A stretch of 6,667 nt of DNA, from contig DAOVYB010000076.1 of NCBI GenBank assembly GCA_030635835.1, forward strand, positions 1-6,667, given 5' to 3'. A program made the position numbers and the translations under genes. Below the pieces are notes generated by a model. That model worked only from the letters and a program-made list of their open reading frames with translations. It was not told the origin of the DNA and ran no database searches. Shown piece by piece: positions 1 through 4,520 of this stretch. Position 1 is the first letter of the stretch. Each line of letters starts with the position of its first letter. The DNA is from Gammaproteobacteria bacterium. Its GTDB lineage: Bacteria > Pseudomonadota > Gammaproteobacteria > UBA6429.

Positions 1-50
1 ACGTCGTTTTTAAGGGCAAATTCGATAAATTCTTTTTGATAGTCGCGCAT
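1..50 (-). CDS. pyrE: Orotate phosphoribosyltransferase, N-terminal fragment cut by the window edge
   Basis: Only the first 16 codons and two bases of the next are inside the window; they read MRDYQKEFIEFALKND. This matches the N-terminus of bacterial PyrE (E. coli begins MKPYQRQFIEFAL), with the helix YQxxFIEFAL preserved. PyrE is a cytoplasmic enzyme that transfers phosphoribosyl from PRPP to orotate, giving OMP in pyrimidine synthesis. The active site lies outside the window. The ATG at 50-48 is preceded by a GGAAA-like ribosome site about eight bases upstream. The gene is divergent from the ExoIII gene, an arrangement like the pyrE-crc neighbourhood of Pseudomonas, which supports the call. 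No conclusion is possible about integrity downstream. Confidence 0.85.
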   Translation of the reverse strand, partial: MRDYQKEFIEFALKND

Positions 51-98
51 GATTTTTTCCGTTGAGCTTAAATTTAGCATATAGGTGGTGGATCAGGT

Positions 99-113
99 CG
101 TGTATGATACACG
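99..113. promoter_or_regulatory. 15-nt perfect palindrome in the pyrE/exoIII divergent intergenic region
   Basis: CGTGTATGATACACG is a perfect inverted repeat of 7-bp arms around a single central base. It lies about midway between the two divergent start codons. It contains a -10-like TATGAT on the plus strand (103-108) and TATCAT on the minus strand (109-104), but neither has a convincing -35 box at normal spacing. It may be a dimeric regulator's operator overlapping divergent promoters. That role is inferred from position and symmetry only, and I do not recognise the motif. Confidence 0.4.
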
Positions 114-141
114 TTTTGTGAACAGAATTGGATAACGAGTG

Positions 142-918
142 ATGCGAATTATTACAGCAAATGTGAATGGTATACGTGCTGCTGAACGTAAGGGTTTTTT
201 TGACTGGATGAAGAAACAGCGTGCAGATGTCATTTGTATTCAGGAAACCAAGGCACAGGAACATCAGCTCGATGATTCTATTTTTTATCCTAAGGGTTAT
301 CACTGTTATTACTTTGATGCCGAGAAAAAAGGTTATAGCGGTGTCGCGATTTACTGTAAAACAAAACCTAATAAAGTGACTAAAGGCTTAGGCTGGCCAC
401 ATGCCGATTCGGAAGGACGCTGGATTCAGGCTGAGTTTGATGGCATTACAGTGGCCTCTCTTTATTTGCCCTCAGGCTCTTCAAGTGACGAACGCCATCA
501 AAATAAACTCAAGTTTATGGATCAGCTACTTGAAGATATGAAAGGCATGAAACGCAAACGGCGTGAGTTTGTGATTTGTGGTGATTTTAATGTTGTACAC
601 AAAGAAATTGATATAACCAACTGGAAAAGTAATCAAAAGAATTCTGGTTGCACACCAGAAGATCATGCCTGGGTTGATAAGGCATTAGATAAAGTCGGTT
701 ATGTTGATGCTTTCAGAGAAGTGAATAAAAAAGATGGCGAGTATACCTGGTGGTCAAATCGCGGGAATGCACGAGCCAATAACGTTGGCTGGCGGATTGA
801 TTATCAATTAGTAACACCCGGTTTAAAAGGTAAAGTTAAAAAAGCCTCTGTATATAAAGAAAACTGGTTTTCTGATCATGCGCCGTTAACGATTGATTAT
901 GATTTTGAGATTAAATAA
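142..918 (+). CDS. xthA: Exodeoxyribonuclease III / AP endonuclease (Crc-related, catalytic residues intact)
   Basis: This 258-residue protein of the exonuclease-endonuclease-phosphatase fold cuts DNA 5' of abasic sites and degrades 3' ends of duplex DNA during base excision repair in the cytoplasm. ExoIII family residues are all visible: N7 (ANVNGIRAA), the metal ligand E35 in CIQETK, Y108 in SLYLPSG, D148 and N150 in CGDFN, D220 in WRIDYQ, and the D245/H246 pair in SDHAPL. The length fits ExoIII. Its location next to pyrE and its overall sequence recall Pseudomonas Crc, but Crc has lost several of these residues while this protein keeps them, so an active nuclease is expected. An ATG at 142 is preferred over the adjacent in-frame GTG at 139; the ribosome site is weak (AACGAG). 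AmpG follows after 51 bp with no terminator, so the two may be cotranscribed. Confidence 0.93.
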   Translation: MRIITANVNGIRAAERKGFFDWMKKQRADVICIQETKAQEHQLDDSIFYPKGYHCYYFDAEKKGYSGVAIYCKTKPNKVTKGLGWPHADSEGRWIQAEFDGITVASLYLPSGSSSDERHQNKLKFMDQLLEDMKGMKRKRREFVICGDFNVVHKEIDITNWKSNQKNSGCTPEDHAWVDKALDKVGYVDAFREVNKKDGEYTWWSNRGNARANNVGWRIDYQLVTPGLKGKVKKASVYKENWFSDHAPLTIDYDFEIK

Positions 919-969
919 GTTTAAAGTACTTTAGTGGTAAAATAATAATAAAAATTTTTGTGGAATAAT

Positions 970-2334
970 ATGTCTTCTCAAATAGACCTGAAACCAAAAA
1001 CTAGCTGGACGAATGCTTTTAAAATTTATTTGAATCGTCGTGTTATTGCGATGTTCTTACTTGGTTTTTCAGCCGGTTTACCCTTCCCCTTAGTTTTTAC
1101 AACTTTATCGACCTGGCTACGTCAAATAGGTATATCAAAAACCATTATCGGTTTTTTTGCCTGGATAGGTATTACTTATTCTATAAAAATTTTCTGGGCC
1201 CCCATTGTTGATCGTTTACCCTTACCTTTAATAACAAGGCTACTGGGACAACGGCGTAGCTGGATGATAGTCGCGCAAGCTGGAATTATTGCCGGTTTAG
1301 TTGGTATGGCATGGACAGATCCTTCTCTATACATAACTCAAATGGCTTTGTTTGCTTTGTTGGTGGCGTTTTCATCTGCAACTCAGGACATAGTGATTGA
1401 TGCTTACCGTATTGAAGCAGTAAAGGATGAGTATCAGGGCGCAATGGCTGCAACCTACCAGGCTGGCTGGCGCATAGCGGCTGCTTTAGTGGCGGGTGCT
1501 GTAGCACTTTATATTTCTGAATATTTTTCCTGGACTATTGCTTATATGGTGATGGCTGCATTTATGGCTGTTGGAATTATTACGGTATTAGTCATTAGTG
1601 AACCTGAACGAAATGTTAATCAGAAAACCTATTTACAAGAACAACGAGTGATTAATTTTCTGGAATCAACTGCACATATACCGAATGTATTACGTATACC
1701 GGTCGCCTGGTTTATTGGTGCAGTCATTTGTCCCTTTACAGAATTTTTTCAGCGCAATTCACGCCAGGCTTTATTTGTTCTTTTGTTTATTGGTATTTAT
1801 CGTATAAGTGATATCGTCCTGGCAAATATGACTCATCCATTTTATATCGATATGGGTTTTAGTGTTATTGAGATTGCGAACATTGCAAAAATATTTGGTG
1901 TAATGATGACGCTGCTCGGTGCTTTTATTGGCGGTGTGCTGGTTGTTCGTTATGGTATTTTAAGAATTTTATTATTAGGTGCTGTTCTGGTTTCTTTAAC
2001 TAACCTGATGTTTGCACTACTGGCTGAAAACGGTCATAGCATTATTGGCTTAACCATTGTATTAAGCAGTGATAATTTCTCCGGTGGTTTGGCCAGTACC
2101 GCATTTATTGCGTATTTATCATCGTTAACCAATAAAGCCTATACCGCGACACAATATGCGTTGTTTAGTTCTCTCATGACATTAGGACCAAAATTTATTT
2201 CTGGTTTCTCAGGCATGGTGATTGATGCACAGGGTTATATTTTCTTCTTTGCTTATGCTGCTGCATTAGGCCTTCCGGCTATTTTGATGGTCATTTATTT
2301 AATGAAGCATCAAAATGAAAGTATATCCAGTTGA
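970..2334 (+). CDS. ampG: AmpG-type muropeptide permease (MFS), with altered C-terminus
   Basis: This 454-residue inner-membrane transporter of the major facilitator superfamily has about 12 hydrophobic segments. AmpG imports GlcNAc-anhydroMurNAc peptides released from peptidoglycan for cell-wall recycling, and in species with ampC/ampR it feeds beta-lactamase induction. AmpG hallmarks are FSAGLPFPLVF (33-43), the FWAPIVDR loop after helix 2, SSATQDIVIDAYR (135-147), DNFSGGLASTAFIAYL (368-383) and ATQYALFSSL (393-402). It is somewhat shorter than E. coli AmpG (491 aa). I chose ATG 970 because GGA sits six bases upstream; a TTG at 958 is also in frame but lacks a ribosome site. The last residues (ISS then TGA) arise from a 39-bp direct repeat: without it the tail would read ESENTQS and stop at 2385-2387, overlapping the next gene. 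The exact imported substrate is inferred from the family. Confidence 0.92.
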   Translation: MSSQIDLKPKTSWTNAFKIYLNRRVIAMFLLGFSAGLPFPLVFTTLSTWLRQIGISKTIIGFFAWIGITYSIKIFWAPIVDRLPLPLITRLLGQRRSWMIVAQAGIIAGLVGMAWTDPSLYITQMALFALLVAFSSATQDIVIDAYRIEAVKDEYQGAMAATYQAGWRIAAALVAGAVALYISEYFSWTIAYMVMAAFMAVGIITVLVISEPERNVNQKTYLQEQRVINFLESTAHIPNVLRIPVAWFIGAVICPFTEFFQRNSRQALFVLLFIGIYRISDIVLANMTHPFYIDMGFSVIEIANIAKIFGVMMTLLGAFIGGVLVVRYGILRILLLGAVLVSLTNLMFALLAENGHSIIGLTIVLSSDNFSGGLASTAFIAYLSSLTNKAYTATQYALFSSLMTLGPKFISGFSGMVIDAQGYIFFFAYAAALGLPAILMVIYLMKHQNESISS

Positions 2335-2369
2335 TGGTCATTTATTTAATGAAGCATCAAAATGAAAGT
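2284..2369 (+). repeat. Perfect 39-bp direct repeat at the ampG 3' end
   Basis: Copies at 2284-2322 and 2331-2369 are identical over 39 bp, separated by eight bases (ATATCCAG) that match neither flank. Copy one encodes the end of the last AmpG helix and tail (LMVIYLMKHQNES); copy two is out of frame with ampG, because the 47-bp offset is not a multiple of three. The unmatched 8-bp spacer means this is not an exact 47-bp tandem duplication; a 39-bp duplication with filler bases at the junction fits better. An assembly artefact cannot be excluded from the sequence alone. Confidence 0.95.
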
Positions 2370-2387
2370 GAAAATACGCAAAGCTAA
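2334..2387 (+). CDS. 17-codon mini-reading frame linking ampG to the safE-like gene
   Basis: The second repeat copy creates a reading frame, MVIYLMKHQNESENTQS, whose ATG (2334-2336) overlaps the ampG TGA as TGATG and whose TAA (2385-2387) overlaps the next gene's ATG as TAATG. It is a displaced copy of the ampG C-terminal codons plus what was probably the original ampG tail. No independent peptide function is expected. It could relay terminating ribosomes from ampG to the safE-like gene. Whether it is translated is inference; the overlaps and frame are read directly. Confidence 0.4.
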   Translation: MVIYLMKHQNESENTQS

Positions 2388-3094
2388 TGGAAGTTGATAC
2401 ATCTTACATTGCAGCGTTTCTTGTTGGTCTGCTAGGTGGTGTGCATTGTGTTGGCATGTGTGGTGGTATTGTTGGTGCTTTATGTTTAGGTTTAGGTAAT
2501 AACTCAGATAATATTCAAAACAATACCGCACAAGAAAACTTTAAAAAGATGTTTCCGTATCTTTTATCGTATAACGCCGGACGTATCAGCAGTTATACAC
2601 TTGCAGGAATTTTAATGGGCGGGATTGGCTGGTTAGGTAGTCATTTATTTACACTTTATTCTATTCAGCAAACACTGGAAATTATCGCCGCCGTTTTCAT
2701 GCTGGCTTTAGGTTTGTATATTGCAGGCTGGTGGAAAGGCCTTGCGAATATTGAACGCTGGGGTGGAAAAGTGATATGGAAACGACTTGAACCTTTAGGA
2801 AAACGTTTTATGCCCGTAACCTCATACCGGCAAGCATTTTCACTGGGACTGGTTTGGGGTTGGTTACCTTGCGGTCTTGTATACAGCGTTATTATTTGGA
2901 CTATATCTACACAAAGCCCACTCGAAGGTGGACTGCTCATGTTAAGTTTTGGTTTAGGTACATTGCCGAATTTGTTGTTGATGGGAATCTTTGCATCGAC
3001 CTTAAACCAATTTATTCAGCAGCCATGGGTAAGACAAGTGGCTGGGTTAATGATTATGGCTTTTGCGGGTGTGATGTTTTATCGTGGATTGTAA
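2387..3094 (+). CDS. TauE/SafE-like (DsbD_2-type) integral membrane protein with HCxGMCGG motif
   Basis: This 235-residue polytopic membrane protein has roughly six hydrophobic helices arranged as two related halves. Helix one carries HCVGMCGG (H20, C21, C25), and the second half carries WGWLPCGLVYS (157-167, C162) followed by FGLGTLPNLLLMG (188-200). These are the signatures of the family annotated as sulfite exporter TauE/SafE or cytochrome c biogenesis DsbD_2-like protein, whose members often sit near cbb3 oxidase and copper genes. The His/Cys/Met cluster could bind metal or carry a redox thiol, but the substrate is unknown and 'sulfite exporter' should not be taken literally. A charged loop around residues 115-145 lies between the halves. 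ATG 2387 is the first possible start in its frame (an in-frame TGA lies at 2369-2371). It has no good ribosome site, which fits translational coupling to the upstream gene. The stop is followed by the palindromic repeat. Confidence 0.85.
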   Translation: MEVDTSYIAAFLVGLLGGVHCVGMCGGIVGALCLGLGNNSDNIQNNTAQENFKKMFPYLLSYNAGRISSYTLAGILMGGIGWLGSHLFTLYSIQQTLEIIAAVFMLALGLYIAGWWKGLANIERWGGKVIWKRLEPLGKRFMPVTSYRQAFSLGLVWGWLPCGLVYSVIIWTISTQSPLEGGLLMLSFGLGTLPNLLLMGIFASTLNQFIQQPWVRQVAGLMIMAFAGVMFYRGL

Positions 3095-3110
3095 GAAAGA
3101 TTGATAAAAG

Positions 3111-3211
3111 AAAAAAATTTAACCACGGGGGACACGGGGTTCACGGGGAATGATGTTTTTTAAGTTCTAAGATTTTCCCTGTGCTCCCCGTGTCCCCCGT
3201 GGTTATTTTTT
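3111..3211. terminator. Probable bidirectional terminator formed by the palindromic repeat
   Basis: The strong stem of the 3120-3205 repeat is flanked by seven A residues (3111-3117) on the left and by six T residues (3206-3211) on the right. Read in either direction, the hairpin is therefore followed by a U-rich stretch, directly after the stem on the plus strand and after a few bases on the minus strand. It lies between two convergent genes ending at 3094 and 3210, where it could stop transcription from both sides. The stem is longer than typical terminators. Confidence 0.6.
3120..3205. repeat. Palindromic G-rich repeat (REP/MITE-like) built from CACGGGGNN units
   Basis: Arms at 3120-3150 and 3175-3205 form a 31-bp imperfect inverted repeat, and the outer 20 bp (TAACCACGGGGGACACGGGG) pair perfectly with 3186-3205. 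Inside the arm only two mismatches and one G-T pair interrupt complementarity. Each arm contains three 9-base units, CACGGGG followed by GA, TT and AA on the left; the right arm, read as its complement, gives GA, AG and a degenerate CACAGGGAA. The loop (3151-3174) is AT-rich. The base composition contrasts sharply with the flanks. I recall similar elements scattered between genes in gammaproteobacteria, where they cause spurious HGGHGEHGE tails in gene calls. No transposase is present, so any mobility would need help in trans. Confidence 0.88.
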
Positions 3212-3791
3212 AGTTTGATTTCTTAACGAACTGGGTCAGGATAACAATTTGTTGCCCATTCACCCTGCCTTCAATTTGTTCTGCATTATCCGGTACTAGT
3301 GAAATACCTCGCACTGCGGTTCCACGTTTAGCGGTAAAGTTTGCACCTTTAACATTAAGATCTTTTATGAGTGTTACGGTATCGCCTGCTTCAAGTACTG
3401 CACCATTGCTGTCAAGATGTTTAATGCTATCTTCATCACTTTGTCCGTCACCGTTTGCTTGTGCCCAGGCTAAGGTGTCATCATCGAGATAAAGCATATC
3501 GAGTAAATCTTGCGGCCAGCCTTCGCTACTTAAACGTGTAAGCATGCGCCACGCCATGACTTGTACGGCAGGTAGCTGACTCCACATGCTGTCATTCAGA
3601 CAACGCCAGTGGTTCACATCAACTTTTTCCGGGTCTTCAATTTGTTGCTGACAGGTTGTGCAAAGTAATATGGATTGATCGGCTGTAGCATCTGTGACCG
3701 GAGGAATTTCATAGACAGATAAATTGTCTGTTGCAGAACACAGTTCACATTTTGATTCACTTCGGCCTTGCAATTCTTTTTCAATACTCAT
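3210..3791 (-). CDS. phnA: PhnA/YjdM family zinc-ribbon protein
   Basis: This 193-residue cytoplasmic protein has an N-terminal zinc ribbon in which C15-x2-C18 (CELC) and C44-x2-C47 (CTTC) can bind one zinc, framing the segment NLSVYEIPPV. A middle helical part (about 60-112) contains NHWRCLNDSMW. A C-terminal PhnA domain (about 126-190) starts at LDSNGAVLEAGDTVTLIKDLNVKGANFTAKRGT and ends with GQQIVILTQFVKK, a small beta-barrel. The family is named after the phosphonate locus of E. coli, but it is not the phosphonoacetate hydrolase of the same name and its biochemical role is unsettled. No phosphonate genes are nearby. Compared with the roughly 110-residue E. coli protein it has a longer middle section. 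Start ATG 3791-3789 has a weak GAG site. A TATAAT box upstream and a hairpin around the start suggest its own promoter. Confidence 0.87.
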   Translation of the reverse strand: MSIEKELQGRSESKCELCSATDNLSVYEIPPVTDATADQSILLCTTCQQQIEDPEKVDVNHWRCLNDSMWSQLPAVQVMAWRMLTRLSSEGWPQDLLDMLYLDDDTLAWAQANGDGQSDEDSIKHLDSNGAVLEAGDTVTLIKDLNVKGANFTAKRGTAVRGISLVPDNAEQIEGRVNGQQIVILTQFVKKSN

Positions 3792-3825
3792 TATTTTTTA
3801 CTCAATATAAAAAATGAGTATTATA
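3783..3825 (-). promoter_or_regulatory. phnA leader: TATAAT box plus inverted repeat spanning the start codon
   Basis: On the minus strand a perfect TATAAT lies at 3825-3820, about 30 bases before the phnA ATG; no good -35 is visible at normal spacing. AATACTCATT (plus 3783-3792) and AATGAGTATT (3813-3822) form a perfect 10-bp inverted repeat that covers the start codon. A further TACTCA at 3799-3804 overlaps the likely ribosome site, so the upstream strand could pair with either one. The element could be an operator or a translation-controlling hairpin; AT-richness makes chance symmetry possible. Confidence 0.45.
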
Positions 3826-3870
3826 CAAAATTTTTCTTTTGAAGGTTTTTTTATTTAAATTATGAAGTGG

Positions 3871-3910
3871 ATACCGGAGTCATAATTGATTTTCAGAATG
3901 ACTCCGGTAT
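3871..3910 (-). terminator. 13-bp perfect hairpin downstream of the DUF4426 gene
   Basis: ATACCGGAGTCAT (3871-3883) and ATGACTCCGGTAT (3898-3910) form a perfect 13-bp stem with a 14-base loop, starting 15 bp past the end of the DUF4426 gene. The position suits a transcription terminator or an mRNA 3'-end stabiliser for that gene. On the minus strand the stem is followed by CCACTTCAT rather than a T run, so it is not a textbook intrinsic terminator. A DNA-binding site for a dimeric regulator is an alternative. Confidence 0.6.
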
Positions 3911-3925
3911 TAATGATATTGAATA

Positions 3926-4363
3926 CTAACGGGTATAAAACTCTTTTTTGAACTTTATGGTATAAGCTTTAGTTGAACCAGCAGGTTGTACTTTAATCTT
4001 AAAGTTAATCGTTTCTTTATTTGTTACCCTGAAATTAGAAATATAATACGTGACATCATCCTCATTTATTTCACGAAATGCCAAATGTTTTAGTTGAGCA
4101 TTTAAATTGACTCCTGTACCTGTTACTTTGGCACGTATTCCTTTTCCTTTATGCTGAACAACAATATTTAGCATGCCACGATCTTTACTACGTTTAATTT
4201 TATAGGCTCGGGCAACTTCCGGTAGCAGGATATCAGTGGGAAGAGCTGTATGATGGATAACGTAATCTCCAAACTTCGCAATGTTCTCTGCATAACTACT
4301 TATTGGCATACTTATAAGTAAAGCTAAACTCATAAAACGCGCAATAGAACGAGATAAAGTCAT
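3926..4363 (-). CDS. DUF4426 family exported protein
   Basis: This 145-residue protein has a classical signal peptide: a basic start (MTLSRSIAR), a hydrophobic core (FMSLALLISMPI) and a likely cleavage after SSYA at residue 25, so it should act in the periplasm. The mature part reads as a beta-rich domain with FGDYVIHHTALPTDILLPEVARAYKIKRSKDRGMLNIVV (about 31-69), a KGKGIRAKVTGTGVNLNAQLKHLAFREI stretch and a C-terminal YTIKFKKEFYTR. These are conserved features of DUF4426, a family of unknown function found in gammaproteobacteria. There are no cysteines in the mature protein and no lipobox. A strong AAGGAG site (4375-4370) six bases before ATG 4363 fixes the start. It stands alone: the GTPase terminator lies upstream and a hairpin lies downstream. 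A TATATT at 4398-4393 may be its -10 box, with a poor -35. Confidence 0.85.
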   Translation of the reverse strand: MTLSRSIARFMSLALLISMPISSYAENIAKFGDYVIHHTALPTDILLPEVARAYKIKRSKDRGMLNIVVQHKGKGIRAKVTGTGVNLNAQLKHLAFREINEDDVTYYISNFRVTNKETINFKIKVQPAGSTKAYTIKFKKEFYTR

Positions 4364-4469
4364 ATTTTACTCCTTATAATTTTTTTTCTTTAAATATAGA
4401 CAACAAGATACGCTTTTACTTGCTTGATAGAAAGAATAATTTTGTAGTTGTACTTTTAATGTGTGAAAA

Positions 4470-4489
4470 GGCCCATTAAAAGATGGGCC
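4470..4489 (-). terminator. Intrinsic terminator of the dynamin-like GTPase gene
   Basis: On the minus strand GGCCCAT and ATGGGCC form a perfect 7-bp GC-rich stem around a CTTTTA loop, immediately followed by TTTTC. It begins 31 bp after the GTPase stop codon and precedes the DUF4426 gene, separating the two transcription units. The T run is short, so termination may be incomplete. Confidence 0.72.
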
Positions 4490-4520
4490 GGAAGCTATGA
4501 TGGAAGTGCGGAATTATAAT

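Noticed and set aside
10..303. Minus-strand reading frame of 97 codons across the pyrE/exoIII gap
   Set aside because: It lies antisense to exoIII and overlaps the true pyrE start in another frame; the product has no recognisable features.
142..918. Calling this gene crc
   Set aside because: The nuclease residues that are lost in Pseudomonas Crc are all present here, so exodeoxyribonuclease III is the better name.
1286..1507. Minus-strand reading frame inside ampG
   Set aside because: It is antisense to a strongly supported AmpG gene, with no family resemblance or ribosome site.
2346..2940. Two minus-strand reading frames (2346-2531 and 2665-2940) opposite the safE-like gene
   Set aside because: They are shadows of the conserved plus-strand gene, with no independent support.
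2854..3153. Plus-strand reading frame overlapping the safE-like gene and ending NHGGHGVHGE
   Set aside because: It is out of frame with a well-supported membrane protein gene, and its tail is translation of the palindromic repeat, a known source of false gene calls.
3120..3205. CRISPR-like array
   Set aside because: The 9-base units are contiguous without spacers and are mirrored in a second arm; there are no cas genes.
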